The notes below the pieces were generated by a model. The model ran no database searches. It was not told the DNA's origin and was given only the letters and a program-made list of their open reading frames with translations. Both the position numbers and the translations under genes were made by a program. Below, piece by piece: positions 16,576 through 27,965 of a stretch of DNA of 64,000 bases (its first letter is position 1; each line of letters opens with the position of its first letter). Origin of the DNA: Pasteurella dagmatis (GTDB lineage Bacteria; Pseudomonadota; Gammaproteobacteria; Enterobacterales; Pasteurellaceae); NCBI RefSeq assembly GCF_900186835.1, contig NZ_LT906448.1:1657501-1721500 (forward strand), written 5' to 3'.

Positions 16576-18814
16576 CCTATTACGCGCTGTATTATGGGGT
16601 AGCATAATGCTATTTTCCACAATATGGCTAGTACTAAACTTTTCGCAGATTAAAATTGAAAATAATTTGACCGCACTTTTGCAAGGTCAAAGTAACGTAC
16701 CACCACAAATTGAGCGACAACTAGCCAGCCAACTCAATCGTTCTATTATGTGGCTTGTTGGTGCAGACACGCTCTATGACGCCACACAAACAGCCAAAAA
16801 ATTAGAATATGCACTGCTCAATTTACCTCAATTAGAGGCAATTGAAGCCCATCAGCCCAAACATCAATCCGATTGGCAAGAATATATTTTCTTACATCGC
16901 AGCCAATTACTGACTCCGGCTTTACAGCAGCAATTGGAACAGCCAGAAAGCTATTTTCAATATATATTATCTCAAATCTATTCGCCGATGAGTGGAATTT
17001 CAGCCAAAGAGTTGCAAAACGATCCGTTATTACTCACGCGTAATAAAGCACTGCACAACAAACAAAGTATTTTACAGTGGCAAGATGGCTGGCTTTATGC
17101 AAAATCAGAAGGGAAATATTATGTGCTAGTGCGTGCTATGCTGAAAGAGGAATATGACAATCTTGAGCAAAAAAGTGGTGTTGTACTTGCACTACAACAA
17201 ATTCAGCAGCAACTCAAACAACAATATCCACAAATTGAAATTGACAGTCGAAGTTCCATTTACTTCAGTGATTATGCAAAGAAAAGTGTCGAAAAAGACA
17301 TTAAAATGATTGGAATAGGATCAATAATTGGTATTTTATTATTGATGCTACTAACCTTCCGCAGTTTAGTTCCACTTGCGCTATTACTCTGCTCTCTTGC
17401 AACGGGCATTTTGTGGGGATTCTTCGCTATTTGGGCTATTTTTGGTGAAATTCATTTACTCACTATCGCACTCAGTACCAGCCTGATAGGCGTTTCAGCG
17501 GATTACAGTCTACATTTTTTAACCGAGAGATACTTCAATCAAAATAATGAAAAAGTTGACCGCACTTTGAGCAGACTTAGACCAACATTATTATTTGCCT
17601 TTATTACTACCGCAATGGCTTACGCAATCCTAGGCTTTGCACCATTAAGTATTTTAAAGCAAATGGCGGTTTATGCTATGTTTGGTCTAGCTGGGGCATT
17701 ATTTACTATTTTTATACTCTATCCAGCTCTTACACAGAAAAACCAAAAACGCACTTTCATACATTGGGCAAAAATTGAAAGTTACATACGATTCTGGCAA
17801 AACGGACAAAAACTGCCTTGGCTGATTGGCACAGTTGCAATAAGTTGCTTTATATCATTAATTCATCTTAATGTGAGTGATGATGTACGTTTGCTACAAG
17901 CTCAACCTACACATTTACAAAAAATTGAGCAAAAATTTGACCGCATTTTGCAACAAAATAGTCAGTTATTGTACTTTATCGTCCAAAGCAATGATGAAAA
18001 TGACTTGTTAGTACGTTTAGAAGCTCTCTCATCACATTTATCAAAAACAGAGAAAATTCAAACGATTATTTCAGTGAGTGACTATTTACCAAGTCTAGGC
18101 ACACAGAAAAATAATCACCAATTAGTACAAAATGCCTTACAAAGGCTAACTCCGCATTTTGCACAAATGGGAGTATCAGCCAACAGTTATCCTTACTCCC
18201 CAATCACACTCAATGTTTTTTTGAAGTATCCGGTTTCACACAATTTACGTCCCTTTTTCTTTCAAGATGCAGAAAATTATTACACATTGATTCCCCTAAC
18301 AAAATCAGATGATAAAGCCGCTCTCGAAATTGCAAATCAGTTAGAAGGAGTAAGTTATCACAATACAACACAAGATTGGTCAACTTTATTTGAACAAAGT
18401 CGTAACCATATTCTATTTATTTTATTGGGTAGTTTTATTGTGGCAGGAGCGATTCTTAGCTATCAATTTGGCTTACGAATAGCGCTCACAATGTTAAGTG
18501 TAATTGGTGTATCAATGCTAGTTGCTTTATCTTCACTGGTATTGACAGGGCAATATTTTAATTTATTCAGCGCATTAGCTTTAATTTTAATCTTGGGAAT
18601 GGGATTAGATTATGGGATTTTCCTATTGAAAAGTCAGAAATTTATTTCCACATCCTTCATTGCTGTTATCTTATCAGCCCTCACAACACAGCTTTCCTTC
18701 GGCTTGCTGATGCTCAGTAGTACTACCGCACTGGTGAGCTTTGCTACTGTGCTATGTGTCGGTATCTCTTTTGCATTCTTACTTTCACCATTTGTTTTAA
18801 GAGCCAAACGATAA
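16547..18814 (+). CDS. RND/MMPL-family lipid exporter (ApeM-like)
   Basis: This 755-residue inner-membrane protein has the MMPL layout: helix 1, a large periplasmic loop (about residues 45-250), a block of five or six helices from about 255-400, a second periplasmic loop, and a second helix block to the C-terminus. SLIGVSADYSLHF and ILGMGLDYGIFLL are the paired helix motifs with the acidic residues of the proton path. It likely exports the acylated polyene lipid. It overlaps the LolA-like gene by 29 bases and ends the operon; an uptake-signal inverted repeat follows at 18825-18866. Confidence 0.87.
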   Translation: MNKKNFWHNNLLRAVLWGSIMLFSTIWLVLNFSQIKIENNLTALLQGQSNVPPQIERQLASQLNRSIMWLVGADTLYDATQTAKKLEYALLNLPQLEAIEAHQPKHQSDWQEYIFLHRSQLLTPALQQQLEQPESYFQYILSQIYSPMSGISAKELQNDPLLLTRNKALHNKQSILQWQDGWLYAKSEGKYYVLVRAMLKEEYDNLEQKSGVVLALQQIQQQLKQQYPQIEIDSRSSIYFSDYAKKSVEKDIKMIGIGSIIGILLLMLLTFRSLVPLALLLCSLATGILWGFFAIWAIFGEIHLLTIALSTSLIGVSADYSLHFLTERYFNQNNEKVDRTLSRLRPTLLFAFITTAMAYAILGFAPLSILKQMAVYAMFGLAGALFTIFILYPALTQKNQKRTFIHWAKIESYIRFWQNGQKLPWLIGTVAISCFISLIHLNVSDDVRLLQAQPTHLQKIEQKFDRILQQNSQLLYFIVQSNDENDLLVRLEALSSHLSKTEKIQTIISVSDYLPSLGTQKNNHQLVQNALQRLTPHFAQMGVSANSYPYSPITLNVFLKYPVSHNLRPFFFQDAENYYTLIPLTKSDDKAALEIANQLEGVSYHNTTQDWSTLFEQSRNHILFILLGSFIVAGAILSYQFGLRIALTMLSVIGVSMLVALSSLVLTGQYFNLFSALALILILGMGLDYGIFLLKSQKFISTSFIAVILSALTTQLSFGLLMLSSTTALVSFATVLCVGISFAFLLSPFVLRAKR

Positions 18815-18824
18815 CCAAGCAATA

Positions 18825-18866
18825 AAAAAGTGCAGTTAAAATTTTTGATTTTTTAACCGCACTTTT
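18825..18866. terminator. Uptake-signal hairpin between the APE operon and mnmA
   Basis: AAAAAGTGCAGTTAAA and TTTAACCGCACTTTT form a stem with one mismatch (the left arm is a degenerate uptake signal). The run of T on the plus strand and A on the other make it a likely bidirectional terminator for the convergent genes. Confidence 0.7.
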
Positions 18867-18880
18867 ACGCTGTATTGAGT

Positions 18881-20032
18881 TTATTTGATTTGTGTTTCAA
18901 TCACACCACCACCAAGGCAAACTTCGCCTTGATAGAATACGGCTGATTGCCCCGGTGTGACTGCGATTTGCGCTTCATCAAACACAACTCGAATTGTTTC
19001 ATCATCGATCGGTTGGATTTCACAAGGGATATCTTCCTGACGATAACGTGTTTTGACTGTGCAACGCACAGGTTTACGAATCACTTTTCTATCGACCCAA
19101 TGCAACTGGCTTGCAATCAGACCAGAAGAAAGCAATGCAGAATTATCGTGTCCCTGAGCGACTACTAACACATTATTAGCTAAGTCTTTTTCTACCACAT
19201 AAAACGGATCTTCACTCATTCCTTTTACGCCACCAATACCTAAACCTTTGCGTTGACCCAAAGTGTGATACATCAGTCCATCGTGGCGTCCAACTACAAC
19301 ACCATCAACAGTTTTAATTTCACCAGGCTGTGCAGGCAAATAACGTGCGAGGAAATCTTTGAATTTTCGCTCTCCGATAAAACAAATGCCAGTTGAGTCT
19401 TTTTTCTTCGCTGTGATTAAGCCAAGATCTTCAGCAATAGCACGCACAATTGGCTTTTCAATTTCCCCTACAGGAAATAAACTTTGAGCCACTTGATCTT
19501 TGCTTAAAGTATATAAGAAATAACTTTGATCTTTGTTGTTGTCTAAGCCACGTAATAATTGGCACTCACCATCTTTTTCACTGCGACGTACATAATGCCC
19601 TGTTGCAATATAATCTGCCCCTAAGTCTTCAGCTGCGTATTCTAAAAAGGCTTTAAATTTAATTTCTTTGTTACATAAAATATCTGGATTTGGCGTGCGC
19701 CCTGCTTTGTATTCTTGCAAGAAATGTTCAAATACATTGTCCCAATACTCTGCTGCAAAATTAATTTTATGTAATTTAATACCTAGCTTATCGCATACAG
19801 CCTGTGCATCGGCTAAGTCTGCTGCTGCGGTACAATAATCTGTGTCATCATCTTCTTCCCAATTCTTCATAAATAAGCCTTCCACTTGATAGCCTTGTTG
19901 TTGAAGAATAAAAGCTGATACAGAAGAATCTACACCACCAGACATGCCACAAATCACTTTCTTTTTGCTATTTTCACTCAGTTGCGCGGTGCTTAACGGA
20001 GGGAAATGGATATCATAAGTTTTTGATTTCAT
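18881..20032 (-). CDS. mnmA: tRNA-specific 2-thiouridylase
   Basis: This is a 383-residue enzyme that thiolates the wobble uridine (s2U34) of tRNA-Lys, -Glu and -Gln. The N-terminal ATP-pyrophosphatase loop is [13 protein letters not shown]. The two catalytic Cys regions are seen in [12 protein letters not shown] and [11 protein letters not shown]. The length is a little above the usual 360-370 because of an extra N-terminal stretch before the PP-loop ([18 protein letters not shown]). It follows the nqr-apbE-nqrM group on the same strand, after a 15-bp hairpin. Confidence 0.96.
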   Translation of the reverse strand: MKSKTYDIHFPPLSTAQLSENSKKKVICGMSGGVDSSVSAFILQQQGYQVEGLFMKNWEEDDDTDYCTAAADLADAQAVCDKLGIKLHKINFAAEYWDNVFEHFLQEYKAGRTPNPDILCNKEIKFKAFLEYAAEDLGADYIATGHYVRRSEKDGECQLLRGLDNNKDQSYFLYTLSKDQVAQSLFPVGEIEKPIVRAIAEDLGLITAKKKDSTGICFIGERKFKDFLARYLPAQPGEIKTVDGVVVGRHDGLMYHTLGQRKGLGIGGVKGMSEDPFYVVEKDLANNVLVVAQGHDNSALLSSGLIASQLHWVDRKVIRKPVRCTVKTRYRQEDIPCEIQPIDDETIRVVFDEAQIAVTPGQSAVFYQGEVCLGGGVIETQIK

Positions 20033-20077
20033 ATTTCTTTATCAATTTATATTGAGTTCATCACTATAGACTAATAT

Positions 20078-20123
20078 GGGTTAAGGGCTTTGCACCTTAC
20101 TTCTGATACAAAGCCCTTAATCC
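20078..20123 (-). terminator. Long hairpin between nqrM and mnmA
   Basis: GGGTTAAGGGCTTTG (20078-20092) pairs with CAAAGCCCTTAATCC (20109-20123), a 15-bp stem with one wobble and a 16-base loop. No strong T-run follows on either strand, so it may be a weak terminator or an RNA-stability element separating nqrM from mnmA. Confidence 0.5.
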
Positions 20124-20152
20124 GAATTTTCATCAATATGTGATGAATAAAA

Positions 20153-20407
20153 CTATTTTACTTCATAAAAGTGCGGTTCATTTTTTACAAATTTTTCATT
20201 GTACTCTTGTTGTGCTTCTTCATCACCCATTGCTAATTTAGCTTTGAGGTTATCACAAGGCTCTTCACAATCACAAACCTTTTTCAAACCTAATGAAGAA
20301 ATACCACCACAACTACCTGCAATCGTTTTTTTCTTAAATATATAACCAATTGCCATTCCTGCAATGACTAATAAGAAAATCCCAAATGTAATTAAAAAAA
20401 GCCCCAT
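20153..20407 (-). CDS. nqrM: Na+-NQR maturation protein NqrM
   Basis: This is an 84-residue protein with an N-terminal membrane helix (about residues 2-22) and a Cys-rich tail: SCGG, then CDCEEPC. This matches NqrM (old DUF539), which is needed to insert iron in the NqrDE centre of the Na+-pumping NADH:quinone reductase. The start is ATG 20407, with GGAGA 5 to 9 bases before it; an upstream ATG would add five residues. It lies 11 bases after apbE on the same strand and closes the nqr operon. Confidence 0.93.
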   Translation of the reverse strand: MGLFLITFGIFLLVIAGMAIGYIFKKKTIAGSCGGISSLGLKKVCDCEEPCDNLKAKLAMGDEEAQQEYNEKFVKNEPHFYEVK

Positions 20408-20418
20408 ATTATCTCCTA

Positions 20419-21462
20419 TCACTTATCATTAATCAGTTTTTCAAATGCGGAAGACATTCTCGCTTCAAAACCATTATCTGTTTTCACAATCAAATACACT
20501 CGTAAATTGTATTTTTCTGCCACTTCTAATGCTTTTTCTTCCCCTAATACATAGAGCCCAGTGGCTAAACCATCTGCTGTCATTGCGGAGTCTGTGATAA
20601 CTGTAATAGAAGCTAAACGATGTTTAATTGGATAACCTGTTTTCGGATCGATCTCGTGCGAAAAACGTTCACCATTCTCTTCAAAATAATTACGATAATT
20701 ACCTGAAGTCGCCATTGCCATATCTTTTAAACTAACAATTTGTGAAATCGCACGTGAACCATCAAATGTTGGTTTTTCAATTGCGATTTGCCACGCTTTA
20801 CCATCAAGCTTTTTGCCTTTGGTACGTACTTCACCACCAATTTCTACCAAATAGTTTTTTGCTCCAATACTTTCCACATACTGTGCAACTTTATCTACGC
20901 CAAATCCTTTTGCTATTGAAGATAAATCAATGTAAAGCTGTGGAATTGTCTTTTGTAATAGGTACTTATTATTAATGTGGTATAACTTCATTTTATCAAT
21001 ACCTATCCATTGTTTAACTTTTTGTACCTTATCATCCATACTTTCATTAGTCTTTCTTTTCTCTGGGCCAAATCCCCATAAATTGACAATTGGACCGACA
21101 GTGACATCAAGCGCCCCCTCTGTAATAGCATTCAGGCGGATGGATTCTTGTAGCACAATACCTAAATCATTTGAGATCTCAATTGGAGCTTCTGTCCTTG
21201 TGCTTTGGTTAAACATACTCAGCTCTGAAGTTGCAATGTAAGTAGACATTTTGTTATTCACATCACGTAGCAACAATTCAATTTTTTCGTGCACATCCTT
21301 TGAACGTTGTTTTATTTGAGCATCATCAATATATTTAACACTATAAGTTGTCCCCATTGTTTTTCCCTGTAATATCACAACTTCAGGTGCTTTATTACAG
21401 CCAATGAGTAAAATACTCATACTTAACAACATAAAACGCGACAAAATTTGCTTTAATTTCAC
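20419..21462 (-). CDS. apbE: FAD:protein FMN transferase (flavin transferase for NqrB/NqrC)
   Basis: This is a 347-residue periplasmic lipoprotein of the ApbE family, with signal peptide ending LLIGC. It covalently attaches FMN to Thr in NqrB and NqrC using FAD. Family landmarks are TMGTTYSVKY, the AKGFGVDKVA block, the GGEVRTKG loop and TSGNYRNYF. The start codon is GTG at 21462, with AAGGAA nearby. It lies downstream of nqrF after a gap of 183 bases that holds an uptake-signal pair, so it may be partly independent. Confidence 0.95.
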   Translation of the reverse strand: MKLKQILSRFMLLSMSILLIGCNKAPEVVILQGKTMGTTYSVKYIDDAQIKQRSKDVHEKIELLLRDVNNKMSTYIATSELSMFNQSTRTEAPIEISNDLGIVLQESIRLNAITEGALDVTVGPIVNLWGFGPEKRKTNESMDDKVQKVKQWIGIDKMKLYHINNKYLLQKTIPQLYIDLSSIAKGFGVDKVAQYVESIGAKNYLVEIGGEVRTKGKKLDGKAWQIAIEKPTFDGSRAISQIVSLKDMAMATSGNYRNYFEENGERFSHEIDPKTGYPIKHRLASITVITDSAMTADGLATGLYVLGEEKALEVAEKYNLRVYLIVKTDNGFEARMSSAFEKLINDK

Positions 21463-21554
21463 GATTCATTCCTTTCTTCAAAAGTTTGAAAATTTGAATT
21501 TTCTTCTCACTGTCTTATGTCACAAAAGCCAAATTTTCAAATTTTCTTAAGGGA

Positions 21555-21600
21555 AATGCGGTCGATATTACAATATATTGTAAAATTCAACCGCACTTTA
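21555..21600. terminator. Imperfect uptake-signal pair between nqrF and apbE
   Basis: A degenerate uptake signal (AATGCGGT, near 21555) faces ACCGCACTT (near 21590-21598) with an ATATTGTAA-type inner inverted repeat. The pair may fold as a hairpin and could reduce read-through between nqrF and apbE. Confidence 0.45.
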
Positions 21601-21645
21601 ATTTTTTATGACAACATTTCAGTTGTCAGTATTATCAGATGAAAA

Positions 21646-22869
21646 TCAACCACCAAAGTCATCTAATAGAATGTTTTCATCTTCAACACCAAGATCTTTT
21701 AACATCTTAATTACCGATGCATTCATAATTGGCGGTCCACACATATAATATTCACAATCTTCTGGCGCCTCATGATTTTTCAAGTAGTTTTCATAAAGCA
21801 CATTATGAATAAAGCCTGTATAGCCATCCCAGTTATCATCTGGTAGTGGATCTGAAAGTGCTACATGCCATACGAAATTATCATTTTCTGCTTGTAACGT
21901 ATCAAAATCTTCCACATAGAACATTTCACGCTTAGAACGAGCACCATACCAGAATGACATTTTACGTTTTGATTTCAAGCGTTTTAATTGGTCAAAGATA
22001 TGCGAACGCATTGGCGCCATACCAGCACCACCACCGATAAATACCATTTCTGCATCTGTTTCTTTAGCAAAGAATTCACCGAATGGACCAGAAATAGTCA
22101 CTTTATCACCCGCTTTTAATGACCAAATATAAGATGACATTTGACCTGGAGGGGCATCAGGGTTATTTGGTGGAGGTGTTGCAATACGCACATTAAGCAT
22201 AATGATGCCTTTCTCTTCAGGATATGAAGCCATTGAGTATGCTCGGATAATATGCTCATCGACTTTAGACACATAACGCCATAAGTTATATTTATCCCAA
22301 TCTTCATGATATTCTTCTGGAATATCAAAATCTTTATAGTTAACCACATGTGGATCAGCTTCGATTTGGATATAACCACCTGCGCGGAATGGTACTTCTT
22401 CACCTTCAGGAATTGCTAATTTAAGTTCTTTGATGAAAGTCGCCTTGTTATCATTAGAGATAACTGTACATTCCCATTTTTTCACACCAAATACTTCTTC
22501 TGGCAATTCAACCTTCATGCTGTTTTTCACATTTACTTGGCAAGAAAGGCGATAACCTTCTTTTGCTTCACGTTTTGAAATATGTGAAAGTTCAGTCGGG
22601 AGAATGTCACCACCACCTTCTGTCACTTTAACTAAACATTGGCCACAAGAACCACCGCCACCACAAGCTGAAGACACGAAGATACCTTTACTTGCTAAGG
22701 CACCTAATAATTTTCCACCTGCAGGCAAATGAATTGCTTTGCTAGGATCGTCGTTAATTTCAATTGTAATGTCACCTGAGTTCACTAATTTTGATTTAGC
22801 AAATAAAATAATCACTGCTAAAGCCAAAACAATAACGGTGAACATTGCAATACCAAGAGTAATTTCCAT
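21646..22869 (-). CDS. nqrF: Na+-NQR subunit F (NADH dehydrogenase/reductase)
   Basis: This is a 407-residue subunit, the electron entry point of the Na+-translocating NADH:quinone oxidoreductase. One N-terminal membrane helix is followed by a 2Fe-2S domain ([12 protein letters not shown] and RLSCQV), then an FAD domain ([13 protein letters not shown]) and an NADH domain ([13 protein letters not shown]). The C-terminal LDDFGG is typical. It is the last of the six nqr structural genes, 15 bases after nqrE. Confidence 0.97.
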   Translation of the reverse strand: MEITLGIAMFTVIVLALAVIILFAKSKLVNSGDITIEINDDPSKAIHLPAGGKLLGALASKGIFVSSACGGGGSCGQCLVKVTEGGGDILPTELSHISKREAKEGYRLSCQVNVKNSMKVELPEEVFGVKKWECTVISNDNKATFIKELKLAIPEGEEVPFRAGGYIQIEADPHVVNYKDFDIPEEYHEDWDKYNLWRYVSKVDEHIIRAYSMASYPEEKGIIMLNVRIATPPPNNPDAPPGQMSSYIWSLKAGDKVTISGPFGEFFAKETDAEMVFIGGGAGMAPMRSHIFDQLKRLKSKRKMSFWYGARSKREMFYVEDFDTLQAENDNFVWHVALSDPLPDDNWDGYTGFIHNVLYENYLKNHEAPEDCEYYMCGPPIMNASVIKMLKDLGVEDENILLDDFGG

Positions 22870-22884
22870 TCTGTATCCCCTTTC

Positions 22885-23481
22885 TTACAACTGAATACCT
22901 GAGAATGACATAAACCCAAGTGCCATTAAGCCAACAGTGATAAAAGTAATACCTAAACCACGTAAACCTGCTGGTACGTCAGAATATTTCATTTTTTCAG
23001 TAATTCCTGCAAGTGCAACAATTGCTAACATCCATCCAGTGCCGGCACCTAAACCATAAACAACAGATTCTGCGAAGTTATAATCACGCTGAACCATAAA
23101 TGATACACCACCGAAAATCGCACAGTTCACAGTAATAAGTGGTAAGAAGATCCCTAATGCGTTATAAAGCGCAGGGAAATACTTATCAAGCACCATTTCA
23201 AGAATTTGAACTAATGCAGCAATCACACCGATAAAAGTAATGAAGTTTAAGAAGCTTAAATCAATACCTTGTACCAATGCGCTGTCTTTTAAAATATAGG
23301 TATAAACCAATTGGTTTACTGGTACGGCAATACCTAATACCACGATAACCGCAATCCCCAAACCAAATGAAGTCGACACTTTTTTCGATACAGCAAGGAA
23401 TGTACACATCCCTAAGAAGAAAGAAAGTGCCATATTTTCGATAAAGACAGATTTAATGAAAAGACTAATATAATGTTCCAT
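22885..23481 (-). CDS. nqrE: Na+-NQR subunit E
   Basis: This is a 198-residue integral membrane subunit with six helices, homologous to NqrD. Together NqrD and NqrE bind the iron centre between conserved Cys in the helices (see MCTFLAVSK and VNCAIFGGV). It is part of the Na+ channel of the complex. It follows nqrD by three bases. NqrE and RnfA are related, but the neighbours make this NqrE. Confidence 0.96.
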   Translation of the reverse strand: MEHYISLFIKSVFIENMALSFFLGMCTFLAVSKKVSTSFGLGIAVIVVLGIAVPVNQLVYTYILKDSALVQGIDLSFLNFITFIGVIAALVQILEMVLDKYFPALYNALGIFLPLITVNCAIFGGVSFMVQRDYNFAESVVYGLGAGTGWMLAIVALAGITEKMKYSDVPAGLRGLGITFITVGLMALGFMSFSGIQL

Positions 23482-23484
23482 AGA

Positions 23485-24111
23485 CTATTTCTCCACCTGC
23501 TCTGGTTTTAAGGTACGGATACCCCAAATAATAAAACCTATAATAAAGAATGCACTTGGTGCAAGTAGGAATAAACCATTAGTTTGATACCAACCACCAT
23601 CTTGGATAGTTTGGAAAACAGTCATACCAAATAATTTTCCTGAACCAATCAATTCGCGGATAAATGCAACCGAAATTAAGATTGCGCCATAACCTAAGCC
23701 ATTACCAATGCCATCCACAAAACTTTCCACTGGTTCTGATTTCATTGCGAAAGCTTCTGCACGTCCCATTACGATACAGTTTGTAATAATCAAACCCACG
23801 AAAACAGAAAGCTGTTTTGATAAACCGTATGCATAAGCACGTAGGATTTGGTCAACTAAAATTACCAAGGAAGCAATAATCGCCATTTGCACGATAATAC
23901 GCACGCTATTTGGAATATAGTTACGAATCAATGAAATAAATAAGTTAGAGAAAGCTGTTACGAAGGTCACTGCTAAGGTCATTACAACCGCAGTTTCTAA
24001 CTTTGTGGTCACCGCTAAAGCAGAACAAATACCTAAGATCTGCAATGCGATTGGGTTGTTGTCCATAATTGGAGATAACAACAAGCCTTTTAACTTTTTA
24101 GTATCAGCCAT
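23485..24111 (-). CDS. nqrD: Na+-NQR subunit D
   Basis: This is a 208-residue membrane subunit with six helices, partner of NqrE. The Cys-containing helix starts [13 protein letters not shown], and the second is [15 protein letters not shown]. It overlaps the nqrC end by eight bases, so translation is coupled. The gene order A-B-C-D-E-F is the canonical one. Confidence 0.96.
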   Translation of the reverse strand: MADTKKLKGLLLSPIMDNNPIALQILGICSALAVTTKLETAVVMTLAVTFVTAFSNLFISLIRNYIPNSVRIIVQMAIIASLVILVDQILRAYAYGLSKQLSVFVGLIITNCIVMGRAEAFAMKSEPVESFVDGIGNGLGYGAILISVAFIRELIGSGKLFGMTVFQTIQDGGWYQTNGLFLLAPSAFFIIGFIIWGIRTLKPEQVEK

Positions 24112-24886
24112 TGTTCAACACTCCTGCTTTAAGTTTTGCTAAGAAAGGACCGAAACCTTTTTGACCTAACCAGAACTTGAATGAATTATTCACACCGTTA
24201 CTCGTTAATGTCGAACCTGAAATTGCATCAATACCGTGTTCAGCATTTGCTGATGCCCCTTTACCTACGAATAAACCAATTTGGTTATCCGCTGTGTAAA
24301 GTTTTTTACCTGGGAATTGTGCTTGCCATTTCGGGTTTTCAATTTCACCACCCAACCCTGGGGTTTCACCTTGATCGTAGTAAGTAATACCATTTACAGT
24401 GTTACCATCTGGTTGAACTGACATAAATCCGTACATTACAGACCATAAACCAGTACCATAGAATGGTAAAACAACTTGAGTTACATTACCTGTATCATCT
24501 TTCACTAAATACACTTCAGCAAAATTTGCACGAACACGAATATTCGCAACATCGTCTTCTACTGAAAGTTTTGTGCTCTGCGCAGGATCTTTTACTGCTT
24601 TCGCCGCATCAAACCCTGGTTGAGCTGGTGCAAAATCACCTGTATTTAGATCAACTAAGCGTGCTTCAATATTTTTTGCGTAGATCGTTTTGATTTCACT
24701 TGCTTTAGTACCATCTTTTAGTAAACCAGCAACACTTAAAATATTTTTTTGCTTATCTAATTCTTTTTGTTCAATTTGAGTCGGTTTTAGTAATACCGCA
24801 GAACCAGCCACGATAATAGAACAAACTAAACTCAATAACACAATGACGAGAAGTGTTCCGCCAACGCTATCTTTATTCTTAAACAT
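24104..24886 (-). CDS. nqrC: Na+-NQR subunit C (covalent FMN)
   Basis: This is a 260-residue subunit with one N-terminal membrane helix and a periplasmic FMN domain. The flavin-attachment motif is [10 protein letters not shown] near residue 225; the Thr in SGST is the expected phosphoester-linked residue, modified by ApbE. The more usual form is SGAT, so this has Ser instead of Ala at one position. It overlaps both nqrB and nqrD by eight bases. Confidence 0.96.
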   Translation of the reverse strand: MFKNKDSVGGTLLVIVLLSLVCSIIVAGSAVLLKPTQIEQKELDKQKNILSVAGLLKDGTKASEIKTIYAKNIEARLVDLNTGDFAPAQPGFDAAKAVKDPAQSTKLSVEDDVANIRVRANFAEVYLVKDDTGNVTQVVLPFYGTGLWSVMYGFMSVQPDGNTVNGITYYDQGETPGLGGEIENPKWQAQFPGKKLYTADNQIGLFVGKGASANAEHGIDAISGSTLTSNGVNNSFKFWLGQKGFGPFLAKLKAGVLNNG

Positions 24887-26111
24887 TGCGAGCTCTCCGA
24901 CGTTTAATATTGGCTTGAACCACTAAGTAATCAAATACTGGTGCAAACAAGTTAGCAAATAAGATCGCTAACATCATACCTTCTGGGTATGCTGGGTTAA
25001 CTACGCGAATCAACACTGCCATTGCACCAATTAAAATACCGTACCACCACTTACCTTTGTTAGTGAACGCTGCTGAAACTGGATCTGTTGCCATAAAGAA
25101 CATACCAAGTGCGAAACCACCCAGCACTAAATGCCAATACCAAGGCATTGCAAATAATGGGTTTGTATCAGAACCAACAAAATTAAAGAGTGTTGATACT
25201 GCTACCATACCGATCATAACACCAGCGATGATACGCCAAGATGCAATACGTGCGAATACAATCACAGCTGCACCAATTAATAATGCAAGTGTTGAAACTT
25301 CACCAATAGAACCTGGGATGTTACCAATGAATGCGTCCATCCAAGTAATTGGCTGACCAGTAACTACGTGTTTTAAGCCTGCTTCGCCACCTACTGCCCA
25401 TTGTGAAAGTGCTGTTGCACCAGAGAAGCCATCTGCTGCAACCCAGACTGTGTCACCTGAAATTTGAGCTGGGTAAGCAAAGAACAAGAATGCACGTGCA
25501 GCTAAGGCTGGGTTCATAAAGTTTTTGCCCACACCGCCAAAGATTTCTTTTGCAACAACAACACCGAAAGTAGTTGCTAATGCTGCTTGCCATAACGGTA
25601 ATGTTGGCGGCACGATCAAAGCTAAAAGAATCGAAGTTACGAAGAAACCTTCATTGATCTCGTGCTTACGTACCATTGCGAATAATACTTCCCAGAAGCC
25701 ACCCACTAAGAATACAGTTAAGTAAATTGGCAAGAAGTATGTTGCGCCTAACAACATTTTGCTCACCCAACCAGCTGATGCTGTTAAATCTGCACCTAAT
25801 GCGCTACTTAAGGCATATTGCCAGTTATTTGCGATTGATTGTTGTAATGTACCTAATGCATCTGTCGCTAAAATTGCTTGTGCGCCAACGTTATACATTC
25901 CATAGAACATCGCAGGGAACAATGCAAGCCATACTAGCACCATCATACGTTTTGAATCTAACGCATCACGCACGTGAGAAGCTTTATGCGTTACTGTACC
26001 TGGCGTATATAAAAAAGTTGCAGTTGCTTCAAACAATGCATACCATTTTTCATATTTACCACCAGGTAAAAACGCAGGTTCAATTTTCTCTAAAAAATGT
26101 TTTAAACCCAT
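24879..26111 (-). CDS. nqrB: Na+-NQR subunit B (covalent FMN, riboflavin, quinone site)
   Basis: This is a 410-residue membrane subunit with about ten helices. The flavin-attachment motif is [12 protein letters not shown], where Thr carries [22 protein letters not shown] and [15 protein letters not shown] are other conserved parts. It contains the quinone-binding region and part of the Na+ path. The start ATG lies two bases after the nqrA stop. Confidence 0.97.
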   Translation of the reverse strand: MGLKHFLEKIEPAFLPGGKYEKWYALFEATATFLYTPGTVTHKASHVRDALDSKRMMVLVWLALFPAMFYGMYNVGAQAILATDALGTLQQSIANNWQYALSSALGADLTASAGWVSKMLLGATYFLPIYLTVFLVGGFWEVLFAMVRKHEINEGFFVTSILLALIVPPTLPLWQAALATTFGVVVAKEIFGGVGKNFMNPALAARAFLFFAYPAQISGDTVWVAADGFSGATALSQWAVGGEAGLKHVVTGQPITWMDAFIGNIPGSIGEVSTLALLIGAAVIVFARIASWRIIAGVMIGMVAVSTLFNFVGSDTNPLFAMPWYWHLVLGGFALGMFFMATDPVSAAFTNKGKWWYGILIGAMAVLIRVVNPAYPEGMMLAILFANLFAPVFDYLVVQANIKRRRARNV

Positions 26112-26113
26112 TT

Positions 26114-27911
<1,798 letters not shown>

Positions 27912-27951
27912 AGGAAAAATACGACCTAGCTAAGCTTCAAGGTTAACTAGG
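27912..27951 (-). terminator. Hairpin downstream of the sugar permease
   Basis: Reading the minus strand, CCTAGTTAA pairs with TTAGCTAGG (one wobble) with a nine-base loop, then TCGTATTTTT. It lies 15 bases after the permease stop and would separate it from the nqr promoter. Confidence 0.55.
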
Positions 27952-27965
27952 TAACATAGCTATGA

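Noticed and set aside
17939..17952. Further uptake signal in the exporter gene
   Set aside because: The motif reads GACCGCATTTTG, one base off the core, so it was not counted.
4864..18814. Housekeeping fatty-acid synthesis genes (fab) as explanation for the operon
   Set aside because: The ligase, LolA-like carrier, MMPL exporter, GT2 and half-length KS partner are not in fab operons, and no enoyl reductase or malonyl transferase is present.
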